A stretch of DNA of 40,471 bases from Planctomycetaceae bacterium (lineage in GTDB: Bacteria; Planctomycetota; Planctomycetia; Pirellulales; Lacipirellulaceae), in NCBI GenBank assembly GCA_002713555.1, contig PATG01000018.1, positions 1-40,471 on the forward strand, written 5' to 3'. Shown piece by piece: positions 9,452 to 18,560 of the stretch. Position numbers and translations under genes: made by a program. Numbering within the stretch: position 1 is the stretch's first letter; every line of letters starts with the position of its first letter. The notes beneath the pieces were generated by a model. The model did not search any database and was not told the origin of the DNA. It was given only the letters and a program-made list of their open reading frames with translations.

Positions 9452-10114
9452 ATGCCTAAATTAACGGTCCACGATGCGAAGGGTAAGAAGGTTGGTACCT
9501 ATACCATAGAGCCAACGGACCTTGCTCCGCGCATTAACAAGCAGCTCCTGCACGATGCTGTGGTCATGTATCAGGCCAATAAGCGGCAGGGTTCGCACCA
9601 GACAAAAACTCGCGCAAAAGTCTCAGGTACGACGAAAAAGTTGTATCGCCAGAAAGGGACGGGGAATGCCCGTGCCGGTTCCAGGCGGAGTGGTATCAGG
9701 CGGGGCGGTGGTCATATTCATGCTATCCGCAATCGGGATTATTCGTATTCTCTGCCACGTAAGGCATTGCAGTTGGCAGCGCGCATGGCCATTGCATCGA
9801 AAGTGCGTGACGGCGAGCTGACCTTGATTGACAAGCTCGAATTTGATGAACCGAAGACTAAAGACATGGTCGGCATCTTGCAGTATTTGGGTTGCAATGA
9901 CGAGTCGTTATTGATTGCCACATCCGGAAATGTCCCCAATGTGTACAAGAGTGCTCGTAATATACAGGATGTCTCGGTTTCGCCTGCTGCGGAACTCAAT
10001 GCCTTGAGCGTATTGTCTTCGAGGCGTTTGCTCATTACTCCCGAGGCGCTTGATCAGATCAAAGCGCGTGCCTCGGGAGGCCAAGATTCAGAAACCAAGG
10101 GAGCGGGCAGTTAG
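9452..10114 (+). CDS. rplD: 50S ribosomal protein L4
   Basis: Large-subunit protein lining the exit tunnel, 220 aa. The tunnel loop shows KLYRQKGTGNARAGSRRSG, then an RRGGGHIHAIRNRDYSYSLPRKAL stretch. In E. coli L4 is the autogenous repressor of the S10 operon; whether that holds here is unknown. The C-terminus is extended by about 15 residues (ASGGQDSETKGAGS). ATG at 9452, no clear Shine-Dalgarno (CAAATACA precedes it). Confidence 0.98.
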   Translation: MPKLTVHDAKGKKVGTYTIEPTDLAPRINKQLLHDAVVMYQANKRQGSHQTKTRAKVSGTTKKLYRQKGTGNARAGSRRSGIRRGGGHIHAIRNRDYSYSLPRKALQLAARMAIASKVRDGELTLIDKLEFDEPKTKDMVGILQYLGCNDESLLIATSGNVPNVYKSARNIQDVSVSPAAELNALSVLSSRRLLITPEALDQIKARASGGQDSETKGAGS

Positions 10115-10127
10115 GTCCTGAACGGCA

Positions 10128-10442
10128 ATGCCAAAACATATACCTCAAAAAACTAGTATTACTCTTGAGCCCCATCAGGTAATTATTAAGCCACTCCTGA
10201 CCGAAAAGGGGATACATCGTTCTTCGCGTTGCAATGCTTATGCGTTTCAGGTGAATCGACTGGCCACAAAGATCGATGTCAGGCGTGCTGTTGAGGAGTT
10301 GTTCGAAGTCAAGGTCGAGAAAGTGCATACCCAAAATCGCAAGGGTAAGCCGCGCCGCACTAAAGCGAGATTTGGTTACACGCAAGATTGGAAAAAAGCT
10401 ATTGTGACGCTCGACCCTGAGCATCACATCGAATTGTTTTAG
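10128..10442 (+). CDS. rplW: 50S ribosomal protein L23
   Basis: Large-subunit protein at the tunnel exit, docking site for trigger factor and SRP; 104 aa. The conserved core IIKPLLTEKG, the YAFQVNRLATKIDVRRAVEELFEV-type strand-helix and the loop VHTQNRKGKPRR are present. An N-terminal extension of about 15 residues precedes the usual start. It lies 13 bp behind rplD, so the two are tightly coupled. Confidence 0.97.
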   Translation: MPKHIPQKTSITLEPHQVIIKPLLTEKGIHRSSRCNAYAFQVNRLATKIDVRRAVEELFEVKVEKVHTQNRKGKPRRTKARFGYTQDWKKAIVTLDPEHHIELF

Positions 10443-10511
10443 ATGAGGAACGAGGAGTGAGAGGCGAGGCGAGATTTTTTCGCCCCTAGTTTTTCATCCC
10501 TCGCAGTTACT

Positions 10512-11375
10512 ATGGGTATTCGAAAATACAAACCGGTTACACCTGGCCGCCGCGATGCATCTGTGAGCGATTTTGCCGAGCTGACACCAGGTGCCAAGCC
10601 AGAGAAATCATTGCTGCGCCCGATTGTCAAAAAGGGTGGTCGCAACAACCAGGGTAAGATCACAGTTCGTCATCGAGGTGGTGGCCACAAAAGGCGATTT
10701 CGGTTGATCGATTTCCGTCGTAATAAGGATGGAGTTCCTGCTGTAGTGGATTCGATCCAGTACGATCCAAATCGTTCGGCGCGGATTGCCTTGTTGCACT
10801 ATGTTGACGGTGAAAAACGTTACATTGTGTCACCAGAGGGCCTCAAGAAGGGTGACCGTGTCGAAAGTGGTCCTGAAGTACCTGCGAAGTTGGGCAATTG
10901 CCTGCCACTGGCAAAAATGCCTTTGGGAACCACCGTTTTTAATATCGAGATGCGGGAAGGTCGTGGCGGGATTCTCTGTCGAAGTGCAGGGACCAGTGCG
11001 ACGCTGATGGCCCGTGAAGCGGGTTGGGCCCAGATTTCGCTTCCTAGCGGTGAAATACGACGTATTCCGTCGGCGTGTCGAGCAACTGTGGGGCGTGCGA
11101 GTAATGCTGATCACAGCGCAATTGTACTTGGCAAGGCAGGTCGCAAGCGATGGTTAGGGCGTCGTCCCCATGTGCGAGGTACTGCCATGAATCCAATCGA
11201 CCATCCACATGGTGGTGGCGAAGGTCGTACGAAGGGTGGCCGTCACCCGGTCAGTCCAGAAGGTAAAAGTGCCAAAGGTGGTGCCACGCGCGAACGACGC
11301 AAGGCTTCGAATAAGGCGATTGTGCGCCGTCGCCGTAGTAGGCGTTACGGTCAACTGAAACTGATTAAGAAATAA
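10512..11375 (+). CDS. rplB: 50S ribosomal protein L2
   Basis: Large-subunit core protein needed for subunit joining and peptidyl transfer, 287 aa. It starts [14 protein letters not shown]. The [16 protein letters not shown] segment and the functionally important [18 protein letters not shown] loop with its conserved histidine are intact. The C-terminus is strongly basic. The 69-bp spacer before it has a small GGCGA/TCGCC hairpin (10466-10485 region) and purine-rich degenerate heptamers. Confidence 0.99.
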   Translation: MGIRKYKPVTPGRRDASVSDFAELTPGAKPEKSLLRPIVKKGGRNNQGKITVRHRGGGHKRRFRLIDFRRNKDGVPAVVDSIQYDPNRSARIALLHYVDGEKRYIVSPEGLKKGDRVESGPEVPAKLGNCLPLAKMPLGTTVFNIEMREGRGGILCRSAGTSATLMAREAGWAQISLPSGEIRRIPSACRATVGRASNADHSAIVLGKAGRKRWLGRRPHVRGTAMNPIDHPHGGGEGRTKGGRHPVSPEGKSAKGGATRERRKASNKAIVRRRRSRRYGQLKLIKK

Positions 11376-11413
11376 ATGCTGTCGGCTTGTGAGCCAGCAG
11401 TTGGGTTGGAGCT

Positions 11414-11441
11414 AAAACTCGAAAGCCAAAACTTGAAAGCC
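11414..11441 (+). repeat. 14-bp tandem duplication before rpsS
   Basis: AAAACTCGAAAGCC is followed directly by AAAACTTGAAAGCC (13 of 14 identical), ending eight bases before the rpsS ATG, where a Shine-Dalgarno would be expected but is absent. Confidence 0.85.
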
Positions 11442-11448
11442 ATAAATT

Positions 11449-11715
11449 ATGGGACGTTCACTTAAAAAAGGTCCTTACGTAGATCCCAAGTTGTACGTAA
11501 AGGTAGAGAAGCAAAATGATGCAGGCCATAAAGAGCCGATCACGACTTGGGCCCGAGCGTGCACGATTGTGCCAGAGTTTGTCGGCCATACCTTCATGGT
11601 ACACAACGGCAAATCGCATTTGAAAGTTTTTGTGACCGAAGACATGGTGGGGCATAAGTTGGGCGAATTTTCGCCAACCCGAAACTTCCGTGGCCATAGT
11701 GGTAAAGGCAAGTAG
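11449..11715 (+). CDS. rpsS: 30S ribosomal protein S19
   Basis: Small-subunit head protein near the A-site finger, 88 aa, full length. [15 protein letters not shown] at the start and the C-terminal [17 protein letters not shown] are characteristic. The start codon is preceded by CATAAATT, part of a duplicated leader, without a Shine-Dalgarno. A 99-bp spacer with a 17-bp tandem duplication separates it from rplV. Confidence 0.99.
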   Translation: MGRSLKKGPYVDPKLYVKVEKQNDAGHKEPITTWARACTIVPEFVGHTFMVHNGKSHLKVFVTEDMVGHKLGEFSPTRNFRGHSGKGK

Positions 11716-11740
11716 CAAAGAAGAGGTGGGTGGGGAATTC

Positions 11741-11774
11741 ACTCGCTATAACACACAACTCGCTATAACACACA
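11741..11774 (+). repeat. Perfect 17-bp tandem duplication before rplV
   Basis: ACTCGCTATAACACACA occurs twice, directly adjacent and without mismatch (11741-11757, 11758-11774), 40 bp upstream of the rplV start. Confidence 0.95.
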
Positions 11775-11814
11775 ACGATATTCAAACCTAAAACTATCAA
11801 CCTACAATAGTGAC

Positions 11815-12141
11815 ATGGCATACACTGCGACCCATCGACATGCACGTATCAGCGCGACGAAGGTGCGGCCGATTGCCGACTTGATTCGTGGCAAAAAGGT
11901 GGATGATGCGTTGGCAATATTGCGTTATCAGCCCCAGCGTGGTGCACGCATGCTAGAAAAAGTATTGAAGAGTGCCTTAGGGAATGCAGAAGACCAAAGG
12001 GCGCCTAATCTGGCAGGTTTGCGCGTGGTTGACGCACGCATTGATGGCGGTCCGATGTTTAAGCGGGTTCGACCTGGTGCACGTGGCATGGCACATATCA
12101 TTAAGAAGCGTTTTTCACATATCCAAGTTTCCATTGAATAG
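11815..12141 (+). CDS. rplV: 50S ribosomal protein L22
   Basis: Large-subunit protein whose beta-hairpin lines the exit tunnel next to L4; 108 aa. Conserved motifs: HRHARISATKVRPIADLIRGK, then the hairpin region MFKRVRPGARGMAHIIKKRFSHIQV. The ATG at 11815 is preceded by AATAGTGAC and lacks a clear Shine-Dalgarno. It sits between rpsS and rpsC in the standard S10 order. Confidence 0.98.
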   Translation: MAYTATHRHARISATKVRPIADLIRGKKVDDALAILRYQPQRGARMLEKVLKSALGNAEDQRAPNLAGLRVVDARIDGGPMFKRVRPGARGMAHIIKKRFSHIQVSIE

Positions 12142-12224
12142 GAAGTGGCTACCAATACCTAGCCATCGGCTGAGAGAAGTATTCTTCCTGAAGTTGATCG
12201 CCTCAAAACGGTAGCCCCAACGTC

Positions 12225-12920
12225 ATGGGTCAAAAAGTTAATCCTATTGGTTTTCGTACAGGCATTATGCTCGGCTGGAAAAGCCGTTGGTATGCTCAGA
12301 AAAAAGAGTTTGCAGACCTCCTGATCGAAGATCAAAAGATTCGCAAGTACGCGCACCAGAAGTACAAGTTTGCTGGTATTTCGAAGGTGGAAATTGAGCG
12401 TACTCGCGATGAGGTAAAGGTAGTTCTGTTTGCCGCCAGACCTGGTGTAATCATTGGCCGAAAAGGACAGGAAGTCGAGCAATTGCAAGATGAATTGCAG
12501 GCCTTGGTGGGTCGACGAATCAATATCAAGATAGAAGAAATCAGCAACCCAAACTTGCATGCTCAGCTAGTGGCTGAGGATATCGCTGAACAATTGGCCA
12601 AGCGGTCCAGTTTCCGCCGAACCATGAAGCGGTCGATGGAGCAGTCCATGGAAGCTGGAGCCAAGGGGATTAAGATCCAGTTGGCCGGTCGCCTGGGCGG
12701 TGCCGAAATGGCCCGACGCGAAAAGCAGATAACCGGATCGATCCCATTGAGCACTTTGCGAGCCAAGATTGATTACGGATTTGTGGAAGCCAAGACAGCC
12801 CAAGGGCATATTGGCGTTCAAGTTTGGATTAACCAAGGTATGTACGAGGACGAAATCGATGGCGCTGATGCCCAAGAGGGTCAAGCACAGAAAAAGCCAA
12901 AGAGGTCGTATAAGAGGTAA
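12225..12920 (+). CDS. rpsC: 30S ribosomal protein S3
   Basis: mRNA-entry-site protein with KH domain, 231 aa. [14 protein letters not shown] start; KH signature [15 protein letters not shown]-domain motif [14 protein letters not shown]. The C-terminal extension (about residues 207-231, acidic then basic, ending KKPKRSYKR) overlaps the start of rplP by 62 bp. Confidence 0.98.
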   Translation: MGQKVNPIGFRTGIMLGWKSRWYAQKKEFADLLIEDQKIRKYAHQKYKFAGISKVEIERTRDEVKVVLFAARPGVIIGRKGQEVEQLQDELQALVGRRINIKIEEISNPNLHAQLVAEDIAEQLAKRSSFRRTMKRSMEQSMEAGAKGIKIQLAGRLGGAEMARREKQITGSIPLSTLRAKIDYGFVEAKTAQGHIGVQVWINQGMYEDEIDGADAQEGQAQKKPKRSYKR

Positions 12921-13269
12921 CGCAACCCGTGGGAACAAAGTCGTTTTTGGCGACTTTGGTTTACAGTCCCTAGAGGGCGGGTGGGTTAGTGCCGCGACAA
13001 TCGAGGCAGGACGTATAGCCGCGCAGCAGTATATACGCGGTGAAGGGAAGCTCTACATCCGTATCTTTCCACACAAGTCCATTACTTCGATTCCTTTGGA
13101 AACACGTATGGGCAAAGGAAAGGGCGAACCCGATTATTGGGCCGCTACAGTACGCCCCGGCACGGTTCTCTATGAACTGTCCGGCGTGACTGAAGAACAG
13201 GCAAAAATTTGCTTTGCCCGTTTAGCCCATAAGATGCCCGTGCGTGTACGAATGGTAAAAAGAAAGTAA
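12859..13269 (+). CDS. rplP: 50S ribosomal protein L16
   Basis: Large-subunit protein supporting A-site tRNA accommodation, 136 aa. The frame is open from 12769, but homology starts at [17 protein letters not shown], so the ATG at 12859 is chosen (12868 is a possible alternative). A GAGGAC Shine-Dalgarno-like sequence lies upstream within rpsC. The 62-bp overlap with rpsC is unusual. The conserved RWIFPH-type region reads [24 protein letters not shown]. Confidence 0.96.
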   Translation: MALMPKRVKHRKSQRGRIRGNATRGNKVVFGDFGLQSLEGGWVSAATIEAGRIAAQQYIRGEGKLYIRIFPHKSITSIPLETRMGKGKGEPDYWAATVRPGTVLYELSGVTEEQAKICFARLAHKMPVRVRMVKRK

Positions 13270-13280
13270 TAGAAAGTTAT
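13261..13280 (+). repeat. 10-bp tandem duplication across the rplP stop
   Basis: AGAAAGTAAT then AGAAAGTTAT (9 of 10). The first copy contains the rplP stop TAA at 13267-13269. Confidence 0.7.
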
Positions 13281-13303
13281 CAGCGAATCGCGGTAAGCTG
13301 TTG

Positions 13304-13319
13304 GCCAGGCGTTCCTGGC
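13304..13319 (+). promoter_or_regulatory. Hairpin in the rplP-rpmC spacer
   Basis: GCCAGG pairs with CCTGGC around a CGTT tetraloop; no U-tract follows. Role unknown, possibly an mRNA processing or stability element. Confidence 0.35.
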
Positions 13320-13365
13320 AGGCTGCCCCGAAAGTTGATGCTCATTAGCCTAGGGCCACCCAACA

Positions 13366-13578
13366 ATGACCAAAGCCAGCGAACTACGTGAAATGAGTGA
13401 TGAGCAACTTCAGCTCACACTTAAAGAAGCGACGGACAACCTGTTTCGGTTCCATATTCAGGCACAGACGGATCGATTGGATGCGCCTAGCGAGTTGCGT
13501 AAGCATCGCCGGCTAGTAGCCAGGGTTAAAACGATTCAATCCGAGTGGCAAAAAGCCGCTGTGCCAGCCGAAAGCTGA
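13366..13578 (+). CDS. rpmC: 50S ribosomal protein L29
   Basis: Small alpha-helical tunnel-exit protein next to L23, 70 aa. Conserved start ([12 protein letters not shown]), the [14 protein letters not shown] segment and the RLVARVKTI motif near the end. It follows rplP after a 96-bp spacer and precedes rpsQ by 17 bp. Confidence 0.97.
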   Translation: MTKASELREMSDEQLQLTLKEATDNLFRFHIQAQTDRLDAPSELRKHRRLVARVKTIQSEWQKAAVPAES

Positions 13579-13595
13579 TTGCGAAAGCCACCATT

Positions 13596-13907
13596 ATGCC
13601 TAAGAAACAACTTATTGGCGTTGTCGCCAGTGACAAGATGGACAAGAGTCGCCGGGTGGAGATAGACCGTTTGGTCAAGCATCCCAAGTACGGCAAGTTC
13701 ATCAAGAGTCGAACAGTATGCCATGTTCACGATGAAAAGAATGAATCCCAAATAGGCGACACAGTTGAGATTGTCGAATGCCCACCTCGGTCGAAAACCA
13801 AGCGTTGGGATTTGGTACGCGTGATTGCCAAGAGTCGTCTGGTCGATATTGCAGCGATGCGAGCAGCGTCTAAAGAAGATTCCTCCGAAACAGAAACGGA
13901 GAGTTGA
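13596..13907 (+). CDS. rpsQ: 30S ribosomal protein S17
   Basis: Primary 16S rRNA-binding OB-fold protein, 103 aa from the ATG at 13596; the frame continues upstream into rpmC, but the family start matches [10 protein letters not shown]. Conserved [17 protein letters not shown] and [20 protein letters not shown] segments. A C-terminal extension of about 20 residues is acidic and Ser/Glu-rich ([11 protein letters not shown]). Confidence 0.97.
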   Translation: MPKKQLIGVVASDKMDKSRRVEIDRLVKHPKYGKFIKSRTVCHVHDEKNESQIGDTVEIVECPPRSKTKRWDLVRVIAKSRLVDIAAMRAASKEDSSETETES

Positions 13908-13980
13908 GGATTGCTTGACAGCAGTTCACCAAAGGGACTCTCCAAAAAAGCCACACCGAATAAAGTAGAAAGCCAAACCG

Positions 13981-14349
13981 ATGATTCAAATGCAAAGCCG
14001 CTTAAATGTGGCCGATAACACGGGTGCAAAAGAAGTGATGTGCATCAAAGTGTTGGGCGGAAGTCGTCGTCGATTTGCCCGTGTGGGCGACGTGATCGTC
14101 TGCAGCGTCAAAAGCGTCATTCCCGGTAGTGAAGTTAAAAAGAAGTCCGTTGTTCGGGGTGTCATAGTGCGAGTCAAAGCACCCACACGTCGAGCAGATG
14201 GCAGCTATGTCCGTTTCGATACGAATGCCATTGTATTGATCGACAAAGACAACAACCCTCGTGGCACACGCATTTTTGGTGCTGTTGCCAGGGAGTTGCG
14301 AGAGCGAAAGTTTATGAAGATCGTCAGTCTTGCCAGTGAAGTTGTTTAG
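13981..14349 (+). CDS. rplN: 50S ribosomal protein L14
   Basis: Large-subunit protein at the subunit interface and binding site of the silencing factor RsfS; 122 aa, canonical length. [27 protein letters not shown] is typical, as is [19 protein letters not shown]. First gene of the spc-type block, 73 bp after rpsQ. The stop codon is covered by an imperfect 22-bp duplication. Confidence 0.99.
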   Translation: MIQMQSRLNVADNTGAKEVMCIKVLGGSRRRFARVGDVIVCSVKSVIPGSEVKKKSVVRGVIVRVKAPTRRADGSYVRFDTNAIVLIDKDNNPRGTRIFGAVARELRERKFMKIVSLASEVV

Positions 14350-14372
14350 ACTTGCTGGTGAAGTAGATTAGG
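14329..14372 (+). repeat. 22-bp tandem duplication across the rplN stop
   Basis: The 22 bp at 14329-14350, containing the last codons and TAG stop of rplN, are followed directly by a copy (14351-14372) identical at 17 of 22 bases, again ending in a TTAG. The period is not a multiple of three. Confidence 0.75.
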
Positions 14373-14424
14373 AGATTGACAGCAGTACGAGTGCAAATAT
14401 TTCGTGCCAAGTCATTAAAGAGTT

Positions 14425-14772
14425 ATGTTAATCCGCACAGGAGATACCGTCGAAGTTATTGCCGGCGCCGATCGAGGCACGAAGAGTCGTGTTATTCAGG
14501 TCGATCGTGACAAAGGGAAGGCTTTGGTGGAAAATATAAACCGTGTTTATAAGCATGTTAAGCGCAGCCAAAAGCACCCTCAGGGTGGTCGGTTGAGCAA
14601 GGAAATGCCGGTTCAGTTATCAAACGTGATGTATGTCTGCCAGTCTTGCGGAGAACGATCCCGTTTAGGTGCGCGGTATTCAGGCGAGGGTGCTAAGGAA
14701 CGTTTTTGCAAGAAATGTGGTGCAAGTGCCGGAGATATTGCTCCAGCCCATGTGTCGCATGCCAAGAAATAG
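14425..14772 (+). CDS. rplX: 50S ribosomal protein L24, zinc-ribbon form
   Basis: Assembly initiator of the large subunit, 115 aa. The KOW region reads IRTGDTVEVIAGADRGTKSRVI. Two CxxC pairs (C72, C75, C95, C98) make it the zinc-binding form. A 75-bp spacer follows rplN. The ATG at 14425 lies behind TTAAAGAGTT, with a weak GAG at best. Confidence 0.98.
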   Translation: MLIRTGDTVEVIAGADRGTKSRVIQVDRDKGKALVENINRVYKHVKRSQKHPQGGRLSKEMPVQLSNVMYVCQSCGERSRLGARYSGEGAKERFCKKCGASAGDIAPAHVSHAKK

Positions 14773-14944
14773 GTTGTATGCAGATTCCTCAAACGAATGC
14801 CCAACTGGTCAAACGAACAAGTAAACAGAATAGAATGCAAGGAATTCGACACTAGAAGTTGAAAGTTGAAGTAGGGCTTCTAGACCGAATCCCCAGAGAA
14901 TTAGCCAAAGTACAAATACCAATTACGATTACCAACTGCAAACC

Positions 14945-15502
14945 ATGACTGCTCGCCTAAAAGAACGCTACGAAAAAGAAATTCTTCCCCAGTTGGCTGA
15001 AAAGTTGGGTCGCAAGAATCGTTTATCGCTGCCCAGACTTGAAAAAATAGTTGTCAGCATGGGTGTTGGGAGCGCACTAACAGATAAAAAGCATATGGAG
15101 GATGCAACTTCCGCAATTGCTGAGATTACAGGCCAAAAGCCCATGGTTTGTAAGGCACGCAAGTCAGTGGCCAACTTTAAATTGCGTGAAGGCTATCCTA
15201 TCGGTTGCAAGGTGACACTTCGTGGTGTGCGAATGTACGAATTCTTGGACCGTTTGATTTCACTGGCACTGCCACGTGTCCGTGATTTTCGCGGTTTGAA
15301 CCCAAAAGCCTTTGATCGCCGGGGGAATTACAGTCTAGGGCTTAACGAGCAGTTGGTTTTTCCGGAATTGAATCCCGATAAATATGTTCGTGTTCAGGGA
15401 ATGAATATTGCTTTTTGTTGCTCCACAAATTCAGACGATGAATCACGCGAGTTGCTTCGTGGCTTTGGTATGCCATTTCGTACTGAAGATTCGGAGAAGT
15501 AG
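14945..15502 (+). CDS. rplE: 50S ribosomal protein L5
   Basis: 5S rRNA-binding protein of the central protuberance, 185 aa. Conserved LEKIVVSMGVG, GQKPMVCKARKSVANFKLREG and RVRDFRGLNPKAFDRRGNYS segments. It is preceded by a 172-bp spacer, long for an operon, in which no gene was found. The start lies behind ACTGCAAACC without a Shine-Dalgarno. Confidence 0.98.
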   Translation: MTARLKERYEKEILPQLAEKLGRKNRLSLPRLEKIVVSMGVGSALTDKKHMEDATSAIAEITGQKPMVCKARKSVANFKLREGYPIGCKVTLRGVRMYEFLDRLISLALPRVRDFRGLNPKAFDRRGNYSLGLNEQLVFPELNPDKYVRVQGMNIAFCCSTNSDDESRELLRGFGMPFRTEDSEK

Positions 15503-15534
15503 AGGATTTTGTAGACGAAGGCAATGGACGTGCC

Positions 15535-15566
15535 GTGTTATTAGCTTTTTGTGTTGTTAGTTTGTA
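15535..15566 (+). repeat. Degenerate 16-bp tandem duplication in the rplE-rpsN spacer
   Basis: GTGTTATTAGCTTTTT followed by GTGTTGTTAGTTTGTA (12 of 16 identical), a worn example of the adjacent duplications seen at other junctions. Confidence 0.45.
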
Positions 15567-15624
15567 GTTAAATAGTCTCCTAATAAATTGTCGCAGAGAC
15601 AATCGAAAGGGCAAAGTAAGTCCG

Positions 15625-15810
15625 GTGGCCAGTAAATCAAAAATTGCCAAGGCGCTCAAGACACCAAAGTATTCGTCTCGCCAAGAGTCCCGTTGCCGCA
15701 TTTGTGGCCGTCCGCGAGCCGTGTACCGTAAGTTTGGTATTTGTCGGATTTGTTTCCGCAATCTGGCTGACAAGGGTCTCATCCCGGGTGTCAAGAAAGC
15801 CAGTTGGTAG
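15625..15810 (+). CDS. rpsN: 30S ribosomal protein S14, zinc-binding type
   Basis: Short S14 (61 aa) with the four zinc cysteines C24, C27, C40, C43 ([20 protein letters not shown] pattern). The start codon is GTG at 15625. It stands in the usual place between rplE and rpsH. Confidence 0.97.
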   Translation: MASKSKIAKALKTPKYSSRQESRCRICGRPRAVYRKFGICRICFRNLADKGLIPGVKKASW

Positions 15811-15812
15811 CA

Positions 15813-15840
15813 ATCGTTAGAAATAGATCGTTGGAAAATT
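15813..15840 (+). repeat. Degenerate 14-bp tandem duplication behind rpsN
   Basis: ATCGTTAGAAATAG followed directly by ATCGTTGGAAAATT (11 of 14 identical), two bases after the rpsN stop. Confidence 0.45.
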
Positions 15841-15924
15841 AATTCGAAAATGTGAATGACACATAACGAAATATAATTCGTTACGCTTCATGAACCAGAA
15901 ACCCTTGTAGGGAATTAAAACACT

Positions 15925-16341
15925 ATGATGACCGACCCAATCGCCGATATGCTCACACGGATTCGCAATGCGGTCAGTGTTGAAAGGCCGATCGTCGAAA
16001 TGCCGCATTCGAAGGTTAAGCGCGGAGTTGCTGAAGTTCTCAAGCGGGAAGGCTATATTTGGGACTGGCGCGAAGAAAATGCCGATGAACAATCCAAGGA
16101 TAGTGGTCCCGGTAAGCGCCTTTGCATCGACCTGAAGTACGGGCCGAATGGCGAAAGAGTTATTCGGCATATCAAGCGTGTTAGCAAACCTGGCTGCCGA
16201 GTTTATAGCCGGGCAACCGCACTGCGACCCATCCTCAACGGCCTGGGAATATCGATCATTAGCACGAGCCGAGGAGTTATTAGCGACCGTGAAGCTAGGC
16301 AGAAAAAACTGGGCGGCGAAGTACTGTGCGAATTGTGGTAG
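15925..16341 (+). CDS. rpsH: 30S ribosomal protein S8
   Basis: Primary 16S rRNA-binding protein, 138 aa. MTDPIADMLTRIRNAVSVERP start and the C-terminal ISIISTSRGVISDREARQKKLGGEVLCELW are diagnostic. Two adjacent ATG codons (15925, 15928) are possible starts. In E. coli S8 represses the spc operon at an rplE-proximal site; no such site was recognised here. Confidence 0.98.
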   Translation: MMTDPIADMLTRIRNAVSVERPIVEMPHSKVKRGVAEVLKREGYIWDWREENADEQSKDSGPGKRLCIDLKYGPNGERVIRHIKRVSKPGCRVYSRATALRPILNGLGISIISTSRGVISDREARQKKLGGEVLCELW

Positions 16342-16414
16342 GCAAGTTGAATGTAGTAAAGACATTGGGCCGTACCCGAAACTATAAATCCTAAACCAAT
16401 CATTCGAAATTAAA

Positions 16415-16957
16415 ATGTCACGTATCGGCAAAAAACCAGTCGCCATTCCAACGGGTGTCAAAGTCAACGTTGCCAGCCAGGAAATTACCGTAGAAGGTAA
16501 GCTCGGAAAGCTCGTTTGGAGCCATCGCCCAGAGCTAGAAGTCAAGGTTGATGGGGATGCAAAAGAAGTTGTCGTCACACGCAAAGATGATAACCGTGAC
16601 AGCCGGGCTCTTCATGGCCTGACGCGTGCTCTGATCCAGAATATGGTGATAGGAGTATCGGAAGGATATGAAAAAAAGTTGGAAATCCACGGAGTGGGTT
16701 ATCTGGCTGCAATCCAGGGGAACGTGCTCCAGTTGCGTGTTGGATTTGCAAATGAAATACACAAAACGATTCCGGCCGGTGTTGACGTGACCTGTCCGGA
16801 TCAGACCCATGTTGTCATCAAGGGAATCGACAAGCAGAAAGTGGGTCAATTTGCCGCAGAGGTTCGGGCGGAGCGTAAGCCGGAACCGTACAAAGGCAAG
16901 GGAATACACTACGAAGGCGAGCAGATCCGCCGCAAAGCGGGTAAGGCAGCAAAGTAA
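16415..16957 (+). CDS. rplF: 50S ribosomal protein L6
   Basis: Large-subunit protein near the factor-binding site, 180 aa. MSRIGKKPVAIPTGVKV start, the HGVGYLAAIQGNVLQLRVGFANEI strand and the C-terminal KPEPYKGKGIHYEGE motif are conserved. The start follows CGAAATTAAA, so no Shine-Dalgarno is visible. The stop codon lies in a perfect 15-bp duplication. Confidence 0.99.
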   Translation: MSRIGKKPVAIPTGVKVNVASQEITVEGKLGKLVWSHRPELEVKVDGDAKEVVVTRKDDNRDSRALHGLTRALIQNMVIGVSEGYEKKLEIHGVGYLAAIQGNVLQLRVGFANEIHKTIPAGVDVTCPDQTHVVIKGIDKQKVGQFAAEVRAERKPEPYKGKGIHYEGEQIRRKAGKAAK

Positions 16958-16976
16958 TCAACAGCAAAGTAATCAA
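16947..16976 (+). repeat. Perfect 15-bp tandem duplication across the rplF stop
   Basis: CAGCAAAGTAATCAA occurs at 16947-16961 and 16962-16976 without mismatch. The first copy contains the rplF stop TAA (16955-16957). Because the period is a multiple of three, the second TAA (16970-16972) is in the same frame and would act as a backup stop. Confidence 0.95.
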
Positions 16977-17082
16977 CGGTGCGTTCTCTAGTAGTGTTTT
17001 TGAAACCGTAGTGTTATTGAATATGAGTCGGATATGGGCCCTTCCTGTTGGGTGGGGAACTATGGCGAAAGAGAAGTAAATC

Positions 17083-17451
17083 ATGGACCATAATAAATCA
17101 ATTGGAAATCAACGTCGTAGGCGTACTTTCCGCGTGCGAAAGCGTTTGCGTGGTACGGCCGAACGTCCGCGTCTTTGCGTGACGCGCAGTCACCGCAATA
17201 TTGAGGCACAGCTGATTGACGACATTGCTGGCAAGACACTTGCTAGTGCGTCGACGGGTGATAAGGATTTGACCAAAAAAATCAAATACGGCGGCAATGC
17301 AGGAGCTGCTGAAATGGTCGGCAAGACGATTGCTGAGCGTGCCGTTAAGGTCGGGGTTAGCGAAGTGTGTTTTGACCGAGGTGGCAGTAAATATCATGGT
17401 CGTGTGGCGGCACTTGCTAGTGCAGCGAGAGAAGCAGGACTCAAGTTTTAA
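17083..17451 (+). CDS. rplR: 50S ribosomal protein L18
   Basis: 5S rRNA-binding protein of the central protuberance, 122 aa. Basic N-terminus ([25 protein letters not shown]), [11 protein letters not shown] and the C-terminal [26 protein letters not shown] motif. It is preceded by AGAGAAG, a weak Shine-Dalgarno, and lies 125 bp after rplF. Confidence 0.98.
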   Translation: MDHNKSIGNQRRRRTFRVRKRLRGTAERPRLCVTRSHRNIEAQLIDDIAGKTLASASTGDKDLTKKIKYGGNAGAAEMVGKTIAERAVKVGVSEVCFDRGGSKYHGRVAALASAAREAGLKF

Positions 17452-17494
17452 CATTTAGTATCCCACTAGTTTTATTAAGCAAGGCAGATCAAAC

Positions 17495-18016
17495 GTGTCT
17501 ACCGGTTCTCGAAACAAACGACGCAACGATAAGTCCGATGAAAAGCGCAGCGGTGAGTTCGTTGAAAAAGTCGTGAAGATCAAACGCTGTGCTGCTGTAG
17601 TCAAAGGTGGACGGCGATTTAGCTTTGCTGCCTTGGTTGTCGTTGGTGATGGCAAGGGCAAAGTGGGTTGGGGCTATGGTAAGGCGAATGAGGTTCCGCC
17701 CAGTGTTGAAAAGGCAGTTAAAGAAGGCACGCATAGCATGACCACGGTGCCGATTGAAGAAACCAGCATTCCCCATCAAGTTATTGGCCACTTTAGCGCA
17801 GCCGAGGTTGTGCTCGTGCCCGCCGCGCCTGGTACAGGGATTATTGCCGGAGCCGCAGTGCGTGCCGTATGTGAGGCTGCTGGGATCACCGATATTTTGA
17901 CCAAGAGCTTCGGCTCGAATAATCCGATTAGCTTAGTAAAAGCTACTTTCGCCGCACTAGAGCAGTTGCGGCCTAAATTCGACGTAGAACGACTCCGCGG
18001 AGTGACGCTTTCATGA
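17495..18016 (+). CDS. rpsE: 30S ribosomal protein S5
   Basis: Small-subunit protein at the mRNA entry and decoding centre, 173 aa, GTG start at 17495. Conserved [30 protein letters not shown] and [26 protein letters not shown] segments. Its TGA overlaps the rplO ATG (ATGA), so translation of the two is probably coupled. In most bacteria rpmD (L30) would follow; it is missing here. Confidence 0.98.
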   Translation: MSTGSRNKRRNDKSDEKRSGEFVEKVVKIKRCAAVVKGGRRFSFAALVVVGDGKGKVGWGYGKANEVPPSVEKAVKEGTHSMTTVPIEETSIPHQVIGHFSAAEVVLVPAAPGTGIIAGAAVRAVCEAAGITDILTKSFGSNNPISLVKATFAALEQLRPKFDVERLRGVTLS

Positions 18017-18498
18017 TCCTTAATGATGTCCACCGCGGGATTACCCGCAATAAAAAACGTAAACGTATTGGTCGAGGCTCAGGGTCTGGGCATGGGAAAA
18101 CGGCGGGCCGTGGCCATAAAGGCCAGGGATCTCGGGCGGGTTCGTCTAGCCATCCTACGTTCCAGGGTGGTACGATGCCCATGGTACGGCGTATTCCCAA
18201 ACGTGGTTTTAATAACCGTTGGGGTAAAACAGTAGCCGTAGTCAATGTGGGGCAAATTGATGCGGTCTTTGAAGCGGGTGAAGAAGTAACACTTTCTGCT
18301 CTCGCCGCCAAGAATTTAGCGAAGGGTCATTTTGATTTGCTAAAAGTTCTTGGTGATGGTGAGTTTAGCAAAAAGCTGAAAGTCTCTGCTCACCGTTTTA
18401 GCAAGACTGCAATTGAAAAAATTGAGAAGGCGGGTGGTGAAGCCGTTATATTGCCCGGCAAGACGACGGTAACGCAAAAAAAGCGAGACAAAGGATAG
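18013..18498 (+). CDS. rplO: 50S ribosomal protein L15
   Basis: Late-assembly large-subunit protein, 161 aa. Gly/Arg-rich N-terminal region ([23 protein letters not shown]) and the [19 protein letters not shown] motif. The ATG at 18013 overlaps the rpsE stop by four bases. A 266-bp spacer then separates it from secY. Confidence 0.98.
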   Translation: MILNDVHRGITRNKKRKRIGRGSGSGHGKTAGRGHKGQGSRAGSSSHPTFQGGTMPMVRRIPKRGFNNRWGKTVAVVNVGQIDAVFEAGEEVTLSALAAKNLAKGHFDLLKVLGDGEFSKKLKVSAHRFSKTAIEKIEKAGGEAVILPGKTTVTQKKRDKG

Positions 18499-18560
18499 GG
18501 TAGTAGGCACGTTATCCAAACCTCCACACAGTATTTTTAAGTCCCGGTATTTCGAATTCG

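Noticed and set aside
12769..12858. Upstream extension of the rplP frame inside rpsC
   Set aside because: L16 homology begins at MALMPKR; the extra 30 codons only reflect rpsC sequence.
15817..16584. 255-residue open frame antisense to rpsH and the start of rplF
   Set aside because: It covers two certain ribosomal genes and has no homology signature.
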